A stretch of DNA of 53,994 bases from Gammaproteobacteria bacterium (GTDB lineage: Bacteria; Pseudomonadota; Gammaproteobacteria; Xanthomonadales; Xanthomonadaceae), in assembly GCA_025356635.1 (NCBI GenBank), contig JANXRY010000073.1, positions 1 to 53,994 on the forward strand. Reading direction: 5' to 3'. Below the pieces are notes generated by a model, which saw only the letters and a program-made list of their open reading frames with translations, had not been told where the DNA came from and ran no database searches. The position numbers and the translations under genes are program-made. Below, piece after piece: positions 32,920-42,631 of the stretch (position 1 is the first letter of the stretch; each line of letters opens with the position of its first letter).

Positions 32920-33716
32920 CTTTCGAAGGCCTCGACATTCGCATCCTCGGCCCAGCCTGCGTCGCCGGCCTGATCGTGCTGTCCACGCACGTGCCGCTGG
33001 GCAAGCAGGTGTTGTCGCGCGGCATCATCTTCATTGATCTTGCGATCGCCCAGATCGCTGCGCTGGGCGTGATCCTGGCGCAGTTCGTCGGCGTCGACGA
33101 AGAGAGCTTCAAAATCCAGTTCGCCGCCGCTGCGGCCGCCCTGCTCGGCGCTGGATTGCTTGCCTGGACCGATCGGCGCTGGCCGCATTACCAGGAGCCG
33201 CTGATCGGTACCCTGTTCGTGCTCGCTGCTACCGGCGGCCTGTTGCTTCTCGCCAACAATCCGCAAGGCGGCGAACACTTGAAGGACCTGCTGGTCGGGC
33301 AGATCCTGTGGGTGAGTTTCGGGCAATTGATCCCCGCGGCCATTCTGTCGGTGATCCTGCTCGCCTTCATGTGGCTGCGTCGCGGCCGGCTCGCCGGCCT
33401 GGTGTTCTACGGCCTGTTCGCATTGGCGATCACTGCATCGGTGCAACTGGTCGGCGTCTACCTGGTGTTCGCCAGCCTGATCGTGCCGGCGCTGGCGACC
33501 GCCGGCATGCAGGGCAAGGCGCAGATGGTGACCGCCTACGCGATCGGCATCTGCGGCTATGTGCTCGGCCTGGCGCTGTCGGCGGTGCTCGACCTGCCCA
33601 GTGGCGCGATGATCGTCTGGACGCTCGCGGGCTGCGCGATCGTGGCGCAACTGATCCCGGCGGTACGGCGCTCGCATCCGTCGCGCCCGACCGAAGCGGC
33701 GGTGTTCGATACCTGA
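32916..33716 (+). CDS. znuB: Metal ABC transporter permease (ZnuB-like)
   Basis: The 266-residue protein is a very hydrophobic ABC-3 family permease. It has VPLGKQVLSRGIIFIDLAIAQIAALG near the N-terminus, a typical ABC-3 segment, and LVGVYLVFASLIVPALATAG in the second half. The start overlaps the binding-protein stop by 4 bases. No ATP-binding subunit follows: the next gene is a DUF885 lipoprotein. A znuC-like ATPase would have to be supplied from elsewhere in the genome. Confidence 0.92.
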   Translation: MTFEGLDIRILGPACVAGLIVLSTHVPLGKQVLSRGIIFIDLAIAQIAALGVILAQFVGVDEESFKIQFAAAAAALLGAGLLAWTDRRWPHYQEPLIGTLFVLAATGGLLLLANNPQGGEHLKDLLVGQILWVSFGQLIPAAILSVILLAFMWLRRGRLAGLVFYGLFALAITASVQLVGVYLVFASLIVPALATAGMQGKAQMVTAYAIGICGYVLGLALSAVLDLPSGAMIVWTLAGCAIVAQLIPAVRRSHPSRPTEAAVFDT

Positions 33717-33768
33717 TGTCGCGGGACGGCGGTATGCTTGGCCTCCAATCGCCGCCCGGAAATCAGCC

Positions 33769-35574
33769 ATGTCCCGCCCGCACTTTGCCGCGTTCTTCCT
33801 GACTCTCGCGCTGGCCGCCTGTTCGCCGCCGTCCACGCCGCCGATTGCCCAGGCACCAACGACTGCGTCTCCGCAAGCAACGGCCGATGCCGCCTTCGCC
33901 GACCTGTCCAAGCGCTGGCTCGATGGCGCGATGCAACTGAGCCCGGTGTTCGCCACGCAGATCGGTGACCATCGTTTCGACAGCGAGCTCGATGACCTCA
34001 GTTCCGAAGGCCGCGCCAAGGGTTTGGCGTTCTCGCAGGGCATGCTCGCCGAACTCGGGAAAATCGACCGCAGCAAACTCTCGCGTGAAAATCAGGTTGA
34101 CGCGGCCGTGCTCGACAACCAGTTGCGCTACGACATCTGGAACACCGAGACCTTGCAAGGTTGGGCCTGGGATCCGCAGATCTATGGCCAGCTCGCCGGC
34201 AGCGCCCTCTACACCCTGATGGCGCGAGACTTCGGGCCAATGCCCGATCGGCTCCGCGCCGCGACTGCACGCATGGAGAAAATCCCGGCCTTGTTCGCGC
34301 AGATGCGCGCCAACCTTGACCCGGCACGGGTACCGAGCGTGCATGCCGAGACCGTGGCCAAGCAAAACAGTGGCGTGATCGGGCTGGTCGACGAGATGAT
34401 CCTGCCGCATGCGGGCGAATTGCCAGCCGCCGACAAGCAACGTCTCGAAGCAGCGGTCGCCGCGCTACGCAAAGCCGTTGCCGAGCAACAGACCTGGCTG
34501 GACAAAACCCTGGTACCGAACGCCAAGGGCGATTTCCGGCTCGGCCAGAAGCTTTACGACGAGAAGCTGGCCTTCGCTCTGGACTCGCCGATGACCCGGC
34601 AAGACATTCGCCAACGCGCCGAAGCCGAAATCATCCGCACCCGCATCGAGATGTACGGAATCGCCCGCGAATTGCTCGCCGGCAAGCCCGGTGCGCCGGC
34701 GGCGCCGGAGTCGCCAAGCCCGGCACAGCAACAGACGATGATCAAGGCCGCGCTGGAACTGGCCAACGACGAACATCCGCAACGCGGCGAAGTGGTCGAT
34801 ACCGCCAAGGCCATGCTGGCCGATGCCACAGATTTCGTTCGGCGCAAGGATCTGATCACCCTGCCGGACGCGCCGGTGCAGGTGATCCCGATGCCGGAAT
34901 TCCAACGTGGCGTTACCGTTGCCTACTGCGATTCACCGGGCCCTCTGGACAAGCAGCTCGATACTTTTTACGCGGTCTCGCCGATTCCGGACGATTGGGA
35001 CGCCGCGAAAGTCAACTCGTTCCTGCGCGAGTACAACACCCGCGCCTTGGCTGAGCTGAGCATCCACGAAGCGATGCCCGGGCACTACGTGCAGATCTGG
35101 CATTCCAACAAATACCCGTCGGTACTGCGCGCGGTGCTGTCGTCCGGCTCGTTCGTCGAAGGCTGGGCGGTTTATGCGGAACGGATGATGGCCGAACAGG
35201 GCTTTCGCGACCACGATCCGCTGTACCGGCTTGTCCAGCTCAAGTGGTACTTGCGCGCGACCGCCAACGCCATCCTCGACCAGGCCATCCACGTCGACAA
35301 CATGAGTCGCGACGACGCCATGAAACTGATGACCGAACAGACCTTCCAGGAAGAGCGCGAAGCGGCCTTGAAGTGGACGCGCGCCCAGCTCCTGACTGCG
35401 CAACTGCCGACCTATTTCGTCGGCGTGCAGGAGCACCTGGACCTGCGCCACGAGATCGAGCAGCGCGAGGGCGGCAAGTTCAACCTCAAGCGCTACCACG
35501 ACGCGGTGTTGTCGTACGGCTCGCCACCGGCGCGTTATGTGCGCGAACTGATGCTGGACCTGCCGATCCAGTAA
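33769..35574 (+). CDS. DUF885 family lipoprotein (putative metal-dependent peptidase-like protein)
   Basis: The 601-residue protein has a lipoprotein signal with the lipobox LAAC (Cys18). The DUF885 domain is recognised by ELSIHEAMPGHYVQIWHSNK, where HExxxGH-like residues may bind metal, and by GSFVEGWAVYAERMM. DUF885 proteins are widespread in Xanthomonadales and thought to be peptidases, but the activity is not established. The gene lies 66 bases upstream of the corrinoid protein gene; whether it belongs to that operon is uncertain. Confidence 0.9.
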   Translation: MSRPHFAAFFLTLALAACSPPSTPPIAQAPTTASPQATADAAFADLSKRWLDGAMQLSPVFATQIGDHRFDSELDDLSSEGRAKGLAFSQGMLAELGKIDRSKLSRENQVDAAVLDNQLRYDIWNTETLQGWAWDPQIYGQLAGSALYTLMARDFGPMPDRLRAATARMEKIPALFAQMRANLDPARVPSVHAETVAKQNSGVIGLVDEMILPHAGELPAADKQRLEAAVAALRKAVAEQQTWLDKTLVPNAKGDFRLGQKLYDEKLAFALDSPMTRQDIRQRAEAEIIRTRIEMYGIARELLAGKPGAPAAPESPSPAQQQTMIKAALELANDEHPQRGEVVDTAKAMLADATDFVRRKDLITLPDAPVQVIPMPEFQRGVTVAYCDSPGPLDKQLDTFYAVSPIPDDWDAAKVNSFLREYNTRALAELSIHEAMPGHYVQIWHSNKYPSVLRAVLSSGSFVEGWAVYAERMMAEQGFRDHDPLYRLVQLKWYLRATANAILDQAIHVDNMSRDDAMKLMTEQTFQEEREAALKWTRAQLLTAQLPTYFVGVQEHLDLRHEIEQREGGKFNLKRYHDAVLSYGSPPARYVRELMLDLPIQ

Positions 35575-35599
35575 CGTTTGCCCAATACTGAACGATCGT

Positions 35600-35618
35600 A
35601 TAGCATCAGGCTATCGAC
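35600..35618. promoter_or_regulatory. Inverted repeat before the corrinoid operon
   Basis: Arms ATAGC and GCTAT with a 5-base loop ATCAG lie about 22 bases before the corrinoid protein start. It could be an operator or a short leader hairpin. There is no room for a cobalamin riboswitch in this gap, and none was seen. Confidence 0.3.
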
Positions 35619-35640
35619 GCTCGAAAACCGGGGTCCATGC

Positions 35641-36348
<708 letters not shown>

Positions 36349-36357
36349 TCACGGCGC

Positions 36358-36960
36358 ATGGATACGCCGGTTCTCGTCATCGCCTGTGGCGCCCTGGCCA
36401 GGGAATTGCTCGCCGTGCGCGACTTGAACCAGTGGCCGCATATGGCGATCCAGTGCCTGCCGGCGGAATTGCACAATCGCCCGGAACGAATCCCGCCGCT
36501 ACTGCGCTCGACTATCGAGAAGGCTCGCGGCCGACACGCGCATATCTTCGTCGCCTATGCCGACTGCGGCACCGGTGGTGGTATCGACGATGTGTTGCGC
36601 GACTACGGCATCGAGCGACTTCCGGGCGCGCATTGCTACGAATTCTTCGCCGGGTCAGCAGTGTTCAGCGCCATGGCCGAGGCCGAGCCTGGCACTTTCT
36701 ATCTGACCGACTTCCTGGTGCGCCACTTCGACCGCCTGGTGCGGCGCGGACTCGGGCTGGATCGCCACCCGCAATTGCTGGCGAGTTATTTCGGCAACTA
36801 CACGCGAGTGGTTTTTCTTGACCAGAGCAACGATCCTGATCTGGATCTCGCCGCGCGTGGCCATGCCGAGTTTCTGGGGCTGGCCTATCAGCGCCATCAC
36901 ACCGGATTCGCTCCAGTCAATGCGGCCTTGTCGGAGAAAATCATCCAATGGCGAAGTTGA
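36358..36960 (+). CDS. DUF1638 domain protein
   Basis: The 200-residue protein matches DUF1638: VIACGALARELLAVRD at the N-terminus, MAIQCLPAELHNRPERIPPLLR and FVAYADCGTGGGIDDVL in the middle. Conserved Cys and Asp residues around ADCGTG suggest metal or cofactor binding. Function is unknown. DUF1638 genes often accompany corrinoid methyltransferase genes, so a supporting role in corrinoid or methyl-group handling is inferred. It begins 9 bases after the corrinoid protein gene and overlaps the next gene by 13 bases. Confidence 0.88.
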   Translation: MDTPVLVIACGALARELLAVRDLNQWPHMAIQCLPAELHNRPERIPPLLRSTIEKARGRHAHIFVAYADCGTGGGIDDVLRDYGIERLPGAHCYEFFAGSAVFSAMAEAEPGTFYLTDFLVRHFDRLVRRGLGLDRHPQLLASYFGNYTRVVFLDQSNDPDLDLAARGHAEFLGLAYQRHHTGFAPVNAALSEKIIQWRS

Positions 36961-37268
36961 TCACGATTTTCTGGCGCGACATCCCCGCCCAAGTGATTTG
37001 CCGGGTTGGCAGGGAGAACATCAAGCAGGAATTGTCGCCGCGCTTTGCCAAGGCCATCGACCGGGCCGCGATGCGCGCCGGGCGCGGGTCGAGCGATGCC
37101 TACCTTGAAGATTGGCGCCGCGAATCCGAGGAAGTTGACGGCAACCGCGAGCAAATCCTCAATGAGCGCGTTGCCTTGCTCGAGAGTCGTTTCCCGGAGG
37201 ACTATCTTGAAAGGGTGGTCAAGGCCGGCGGTGCCGCAACACCCGCAGAACCAGGAACCAGCGAATGA
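36948..37268 (+). CDS. Virulence_fact-family small protein (PF13769-like)
   Basis: The 106-residue protein shows the family pattern LITIFWRDIPAQVICRVGRENIKQELSPRFAKAIDRAAMRAG, quoted here in part as FWRDIPAQV and SPRFAKAID. It continues with SSDAYLEDWRRESEEVDG and an acidic/Ala-rich tail. Despite the name, no toxin or virulence role is known; the domain is found beside corrinoid methyltransferase genes. It overlaps DUF1638 by 13 bases and the methyltransferase gene by 4 bases, so it is firmly within the operon. Confidence 0.87.
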   Translation: MAKLITIFWRDIPAQVICRVGRENIKQELSPRFAKAIDRAAMRAGRGSSDAYLEDWRRESEEVDGNREQILNERVALLESRFPEDYLERVVKAGGAATPAEPGTSE

Positions 37269-38167
37269 CCAGGACCGTTATCAGCTCCCGCACGCGCGAT
37301 GTCGTGATCGGCTTCGATCAACCTTTCGTGGTGATCGGCGAACGCATCAACCCGACCGGCCGCAAACAGCTTGCAGCGGAAATGAAGCGCGGCGACTACA
37401 GCCGGGTCATTGCCGACGCCCTGGCGCAGGTGCAAGCGGGAGCGCGCATCCTCGATGTCAATGCCGGCATTCCACTGGCCGATGAGCCTGCCATCCTTGC
37501 CGACTGCATCAGGCTTCTGCAAACCATCACCGATGTGCCCTTGTGCATCGACTCATCAATGGTCACCGGGCTCGAAGCCGGGCTGGCCGCGTACCAAGGC
37601 AAGGCCCTGCTGAATTCGGTCACTGGCGAGGAAGAACGACTGGAGCGCGTACTGCCCCTAGTCAAGAAATACGGTTGCGCGGTAGTCGCGATTTCGAACG
37701 ACGACAGCGGCATTTCCGAAGACATCGACGTGCGCTTCGCGGTGGCGAAGAAGATCGTGGAACGGGCGATGGACTACGGCATCCCCTCCTCCGATGTGAT
37801 CGTCGACCCCTTGATGATGCCAATTGGCGCGATCAACAGCGCCGGCACCCAGGTCATGCGCCTGGTCCAGCGCCTGCGCAACGAACTGCATGTGAATACC
37901 ACCTGCGGCGCTTCCAATCTGAGTTTTGGCCTGCCTAACCGCAACGGCCTCAATGCTTCGTTCATCAGCATGGCGATCGCGACTGGCATGACCTCGGCGA
38001 TAACCAACCCGCTGCATCCCGAGCTGATGCAGGCGGTGCGTGGCGCGGACGTGGTGATGGGACACGATCCGCAATGCGCCAACTGGATTCGCACTTATCG
38101 CGAAGTGCCACCCGAAGGCTCGAGTGTGCGCGGCCGGCGCGTCACCGGTCGCCGTGGCCGGCCCTGA
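37265..38167 (+). CDS. Methyltetrahydrofolate:corrinoid methyltransferase (pterin-binding, MeTr-like)
   Basis: Moves the methyl group between the corrinoid protein and tetrahydrofolate. The 300-residue protein is a DHP-synthase-like TIM barrel: VVIGERINPTGRKQLA, GARILDVNAGIPLADE, PLCIDSSMVTGLEAGL, LLNSVTGEEERL, and NTTCGASNLSFGLPNR. These match AcsE/MtgA-type enzymes. Its C-terminus is an Arg-rich tail (VRGRRVTGRRGRP) not needed for the barrel. It overlaps the upstream gene by 4 bases and is followed 11 bases later by the corrinoid activator gene. Confidence 0.94.
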   Translation: MTRTVISSRTRDVVIGFDQPFVVIGERINPTGRKQLAAEMKRGDYSRVIADALAQVQAGARILDVNAGIPLADEPAILADCIRLLQTITDVPLCIDSSMVTGLEAGLAAYQGKALLNSVTGEEERLERVLPLVKKYGCAVVAISNDDSGISEDIDVRFAVAKKIVERAMDYGIPSSDVIVDPLMMPIGAINSAGTQVMRLVQRLRNELHVNTTCGASNLSFGLPNRNGLNASFISMAIATGMTSAITNPLHPELMQAVRGADVVMGHDPQCANWIRTYREVPPEGSSVRGRRVTGRRGRP

Positions 38168-38178
38168 GCAATGCAGCC

Positions 38179-40185
38179 ATGACCTCACCGGGCAACGATC
38201 CACTGATCGTATTCTCGCCTTCGGGGCGACGCGGCCGCTTTGCCGCCGGCACTACCGTGCTGCAGGCGGCGCGCAGCCTCGGCGTTGATCTGGACTCGGT
38301 CTGCGGCGGTCGCGCGATCTGCGGTCGCTGCCAGGTGCAGGTGGCCGAAGGAGAATTGGCAAAGCACGGCATTGTCTCGCGGGCTGCCCACCTTTCTGCA
38401 CAGGGCGACGCAGAGATTCGCTTCGCCGGCCGCAAACGCGGACTCGGCCCCGGCTGCCGTCTTGGCTGCCAGGCACTGATCCTCGACGATGTGGCGATCG
38501 ATGTGCCCGCCGGCAGCCAGGTCCACCACCAGGTCGTGCGCAAGCCGCACGAAGCGCACGATATCGACATCAATCCGATCGTGCATCCGTATTTTGTCGA
38601 AGTCGGCCAACCCGACATGCACGATCCCAGTGGCGACTTGCAACGACTGTTGGCCGCATTGAAGAGCGAATGGCAGTTGGATGGGCTGTCGTGCGCGCTG
38701 CCGGTGGTGCAGACGCTGCAGCAGGCGTTGCGTACCGGCCAGTGGCAGGTCACGGTGGCGGTACGCGAGGGCCGCGAGATCATCGCGGTGTGGCCGGGCT
38801 TCCGTGATCAGCTCTATGGCGTCGCCGTCGACGTCGGCTCGACGACGATCGCAGCGCATTTGTGCCAGCTCGCCAGTGGCGAGGTGATCGGCAGTGCGGG
38901 CCGGATGAATCCGCAGATCCGCTTCGGCGAAGATCTGATGAGCCGAGTCTCCTACGTCATGATGAACCCGGGCGGCGAAGCCGAGCTGACCCGCGTGGTG
39001 CGTCTTGCAATCAGCGAACTGGTTGCCGAGGTGGCGATTCAAGCCGGCATCGAGGTGAGCGACATCGTCGAAATGACCGTGGTCGGCAATCCGATCATGC
39101 ACCATCTGGTGCTGGGCATTAATCCGGTCGAACTGGGCACCGCCCCGTTCGCGTTGGCCAGCGACGCCGCCTGCAGCGTGCCGGCGCGCGATCTGGACAT
39201 TGCCATCAATGCTGGTGGCTATGTGTACACACTGCCGTGCATCGCCGGGCATGTTGGCGCCGATTGCGCCGGCGTGTTACTGGCCGAGGCGCCGTACGAG
39301 CGCGATGAGATTTCGCTGATCGTCGACGTCGGTACCAATGCCGAGCTGCTGGTCGGCAATCGTGACCGGATACTGGCCGCCTCGAGCCCCACCGGGCCGG
39401 CATTCGAGGGTGCGCAGATTAGTTCCGGGCAACGGGCGGCACCCGGCGCGATCGAGCGCGTGCGCATAGATCGCGACACCCTGGAGCCCCGTTTCAAGAT
39501 CATTGGCTGCGACCTGTGGTCGGATGATCCCGGCTTCACGGAAAAAATGCCGGGCTGTGGCGTCACCGGGATCTGCGGCTCGGGAATCATCGAAGCAGTC
39601 GCCGAGATGTATCTCGCCGGCATCATCACCGCAGATGGAGTGGTGGCGGGCGCAATGGCAGCGCGGTCGCCGCGGGTAATCGCCGACGGCCGCACCTTCA
39701 CCTATGTCATGGTCGCGGGCGAGCCGGGCGTTCGCATCCAGCAAAACGACGTGCGCGCCATCCAACTCGCCAAGGCCGCGCTCTATGCCGGCGCACGCCT
39801 GCTGATGGAACGCCTGGGCGTGGAAAGAGTCGATCGCATCCGGTTGGCGGGCGCGTTCGGTGCCCATATCGATGTCAAGTACGCGATGGTGCTCGGCATG
39901 ATCCCCGACTGCCGGCTCGACCAGGTTTCTTCCGCCGGGAATGCCGCCGGAACCGGCGCGCGCATCGCACTGCTCGACCGCAATGCCCGCCCGGCCATCG
40001 AAGAGCGCGTTCGCCGGGTGGAAAAGATCGAAACCGCGATCGCCAGCAACTTCCAGCAGCATTTCGTTGCCGCAATGGCAATTCCCAACAAGGTTGATGT
40101 GTTCAGCGAACTCGCGAAGATTGTGGCTCTGCCAGCCATCGCCAGCGATTCGATGCCTGATCCGGGCCGACGGCGTCGGCGTTGA
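38179..40185 (+). CDS. Corrinoid protein reductive activator (2Fe-2S ferredoxin plus ASKHA domain, RACE/RamA-like)
   Basis: Reactivates oxidised cob(II)alamin using ATP and electrons. The 668-residue protein has an N-terminal 2Fe-2S domain with Cys42-x5-Cys48-x2-Cys51 (VCGGRAICGRC) and Cys97 (LGCQ). A linker and a large ASKHA/DUF4445-like domain follow, with GVAVDVGSTTIAAHL, LIVDVGTNAELLVGN, SSPTGPAFEGAQI, GICGSGIIEA and RIRLAGAFGAHID. This domain order matches reductive activators of corrinoid enzymes. The C-terminus ends in a run of Arg (GRRRRR). It sits between the MeTr and MTHFR-like genes. Confidence 0.95.
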   Translation: MTSPGNDPLIVFSPSGRRGRFAAGTTVLQAARSLGVDLDSVCGGRAICGRCQVQVAEGELAKHGIVSRAAHLSAQGDAEIRFAGRKRGLGPGCRLGCQALILDDVAIDVPAGSQVHHQVVRKPHEAHDIDINPIVHPYFVEVGQPDMHDPSGDLQRLLAALKSEWQLDGLSCALPVVQTLQQALRTGQWQVTVAVREGREIIAVWPGFRDQLYGVAVDVGSTTIAAHLCQLASGEVIGSAGRMNPQIRFGEDLMSRVSYVMMNPGGEAELTRVVRLAISELVAEVAIQAGIEVSDIVEMTVVGNPIMHHLVLGINPVELGTAPFALASDAACSVPARDLDIAINAGGYVYTLPCIAGHVGADCAGVLLAEAPYERDEISLIVDVGTNAELLVGNRDRILAASSPTGPAFEGAQISSGQRAAPGAIERVRIDRDTLEPRFKIIGCDLWSDDPGFTEKMPGCGVTGICGSGIIEAVAEMYLAGIITADGVVAGAMAARSPRVIADGRTFTYVMVAGEPGVRIQQNDVRAIQLAKAALYAGARLLMERLGVERVDRIRLAGAFGAHIDVKYAMVLGMIPDCRLDQVSSAGNAAGTGARIALLDRNARPAIEERVRRVEKIETAIASNFQQHFVAAMAIPNKVDVFSELAKIVALPAIASDSMPDPGRRRRR

Positions 40186-40198
40186 GACGGAACCCATC

Positions 40199-41068
40199 AT
40201 GACATCCCATGATCTGGAAGCGCAGCGCCAGGCCTTGCTGCATACGGTCGGCGAGGCTTATATGGAGGTCTTTCCGACCGATACGATCGAGCAACGGCTC
40301 AAGGTTTTGCCACGCAATGCCTATGTGGCAGTGACTTGTTCTCCGACCAAGGGCGTCGCGGCCACGCTGGACCTTACCGAACGGCTGATCGAAAGTGGCT
40401 TTCGCGTGGTGCCGCATATCGCCGCGAAAATGGTCCGCGATGACGCCCACTTGCGCGAAATCCTAAAACGCCTGGACGATCACCCGATCGACAGCCTGTT
40501 CGTGCCGGGAGGCGATGCCGCCGAACCAGTTGGTAAATTCGCCACGGCTTTCGAATTGTTGCGCGCGATCGCGGAATACGACCACAATTTCAAGGAAATC
40601 GGCGTGGCGGCGCATCCGGAAGGACATCCGGCAGTGAGTGATGATGTATTGATGCGCGAGCTCGAGCGCAAACAACCGTACGCCACCTATCTGGTCACCC
40701 AGATGTGCTTTGACGCGCGCAAGCTGGGCCTGTGGCTAGAGGATATCCGCCGGCGCGGCATCACCTTGCCCGCCTGGCTGGGCATGCCCGGCGAAGCTGA
40801 TCGCAGTTCGTTGCTGGCGACTTCGCTGCGCATTGGCGTGGGCGATTCACTGCGCTATCTGCGCCGCCACGGCAAGATCGCGACAAAGATGCTGATGTCG
40901 AAGACCTTCCGGCCCAACAAGCTGCTGAGGGAACTGGCGCCATGGCTCGCCGACCCGGCACTGTTGGTCAAGGGCCATCATATCTATTGTTTCAATCAGG
41001 TCGAGCGGGCGGAAACTTGGCGAAATGAATTCATCGCCGAATTGCTTGCTTCGGCAGCGCAGCCTTGA
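40199..41068 (+). CDS. Methylenetetrahydrofolate reductase-like protein
   Basis: Probably interconverts 5-methyl- and 5,10-methylene-THF, linking the corrinoid branch to the folate pool. The 289-residue TIM-barrel-like protein shows VAVTCSPTKGVAATLDL, VVPHIAAKMVRD, SLFVPGGDAAEPVG, IGVAAHPEGHP, TYLVTQMCFDARKL, PAWLGMPGEAD, and GHHIYCFNQV near the end. These resemble the MetF fold, in particular FAD-binding TQMCFD. MetF-like paralogues in corrinoid operons differ from the biosynthetic enzyme and may use other electron carriers (inference). It lies 13 bases after the activator gene. Confidence 0.9.
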   Translation: MTSHDLEAQRQALLHTVGEAYMEVFPTDTIEQRLKVLPRNAYVAVTCSPTKGVAATLDLTERLIESGFRVVPHIAAKMVRDDAHLREILKRLDDHPIDSLFVPGGDAAEPVGKFATAFELLRAIAEYDHNFKEIGVAAHPEGHPAVSDDVLMRELERKQPYATYLVTQMCFDARKLGLWLEDIRRRGITLPAWLGMPGEADRSSLLATSLRIGVGDSLRYLRRHGKIATKMLMSKTFRPNKLLRELAPWLADPALLVKGHHIYCFNQVERAETWRNEFIAELLASAAQP

Positions 41069-41086
41069 CCCGAGGAATACACGACG

Positions 41087-42601
41087 ATGACCCGGCGTAG
41101 CGGACGCGAAAAGCGCAGCATCTCGGCAGTGACGCAGCTGCCGTGGCGTACGGTGGTCAATCCCTATACCCCCGTGGAAGCGTTGAGCGCCGATCACATC
41201 GAGGCGATCATCGAAGTGGCGCTCACCGTGCTCGAGCAGCGTGGCATGCTCTTCCTCGAGGCCGAGAGCCGCCGCCTGATGCGGGCAGCCGGCGCCGACT
41301 GCAACGAAACCACGATGATGGTGCGTTTCGACCGCGCTATGGTGCTGGAAAAGCTGGCGCTGGCGCCGCGAGAATTCGGGCTGCGCGCGCGCAATCCCGC
41401 GCACAACCTGCACATCGGCGGTCGCCATGTCATCTTCGTCGGCGTGGGTGGGCCGGCGTTCACTTCCGATCTAGACCGCGGCCGCCGCCCGGGCAACTAT
41501 GCCGAACAGTGCGATTATCTGCGGCTGATCCAGAGCCTGAACATCGTCCATCAGGAAGGCGGTGGTCCTTTCGAAGCGATGGATCTTCCGGCCCAGAGCC
41601 GGCACCTTGATCTGTACCTGGCGCAGCTGCGCCTGACCGACAAGAATTGCCAAGCCTATGCCTTGGGTCGTGAACGCACGATCGACTGCATCGAGATGAC
41701 CTGCATCGCGCTTGGAGCCGATCGCGCGGCGCTGGCGGTTGATCCGGCGATCATGGCGATCGTGAATACCAACTCGCCGATGCAACTCGACATCCCGATG
41801 ACCGAAGCGGTATTCGAGTTGGCATCGGCCGGACAGGTGACCTGCATTACCCCATTCACGCTTGCCGGATCGATGAGCCCGGCGACGATTGCCGGCACAC
41901 TGGCGCAACAGACCGCCGAAGTGCTTGCCGTCGCAACGCTGGCCCAGTCCATCAAGGCTGGCGCACCGATTGTCTACGGCTCGTTCAGCTCGAATGTCGA
42001 CATGCGCAGCGGGGCACCTGCGTTGGGTACACCCGAATACACCAAGGCCGCCTTCGCCAGCGGTCAGATCGCGCGACGCCTGGGCATACCGATGCGTTCG
42101 AGCAACACCACCTCGTCCAATTGCGTTGACGCGCAGGCCGCCTATGAAAGCCAGATGTCGCTTTGGGGCTCGATCATGGGCGGCGCGAACATTATCAACC
42201 ACGGCGCCGGCTGGCTGGAAAATGGCCTGACCGGCTCCTTCGAAAAGCTCATCGTCGATGCCGAGATGCTGCAAATGATGGCCGAGGTGTTGCGGCCGAT
42301 CGAGGTCAACGCCGACCAGCTCGCGCTGGATGCGATCCTCGACGTCGGCCCCGGCGGGCACCACTTTGGAACGGCGCATACGCTGGCACGCTTCGAAACC
42401 GCTTTTTACGAGCCCTTGCTCTCGACCCGGCAGAACTTCGAGAATTGGAAGGAAGCTGGCTCGCTGGACGCGGCCCAGCGCGCCAACACGCTATGGAAGA
42501 AGTTACTGGAAGACTACCAGCAGCCGGCGCTGGAACCGTCCATCGATGAAGCACTGGTCGATTACGCAACGCGTCGAAAGCTGCAGATCGGCGTGGGTTG
42601 A
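41087..42601 (+). CDS. MttB-family methyltransferase 1 (non-pyrrolysine)
   Basis: Transfers a methyl group from a quaternary or tertiary amine to the corrinoid protein. The 504-residue protein has the MttB fold: ARNPAHNLHIGGRHVIFVGVGGPAF, then TCITPFTLAGSMSPATIAGTLAQQ, GAPALGTPEYTKAAFASGQIARRLG, and SSNCVDAQAAYE. There is no in-frame amber codon, so pyrrolysine is absent, as in MtgB-type glycine-betaine enzymes. The N-terminus is Arg/Lys-rich (MTRRSGREKRS). The substrate is unknown. It is 18 bases after the MTHFR-like gene. Confidence 0.93.
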   Translation: MTRRSGREKRSISAVTQLPWRTVVNPYTPVEALSADHIEAIIEVALTVLEQRGMLFLEAESRRLMRAAGADCNETTMMVRFDRAMVLEKLALAPREFGLRARNPAHNLHIGGRHVIFVGVGGPAFTSDLDRGRRPGNYAEQCDYLRLIQSLNIVHQEGGGPFEAMDLPAQSRHLDLYLAQLRLTDKNCQAYALGRERTIDCIEMTCIALGADRAALAVDPAIMAIVNTNSPMQLDIPMTEAVFELASAGQVTCITPFTLAGSMSPATIAGTLAQQTAEVLAVATLAQSIKAGAPIVYGSFSSNVDMRSGAPALGTPEYTKAAFASGQIARRLGIPMRSSNTTSSNCVDAQAAYESQMSLWGSIMGGANIINHGAGWLENGLTGSFEKLIVDAEMLQMMAEVLRPIEVNADQLALDAILDVGPGGHHFGTAHTLARFETAFYEPLLSTRQNFENWKEAGSLDAAQRANTLWKKLLEDYQQPALEPSIDEALVDYATRRKLQIGVG

Positions 42602-42631
42602 AGTCATTTCGCAACTCAAGGAAGCCACAGC

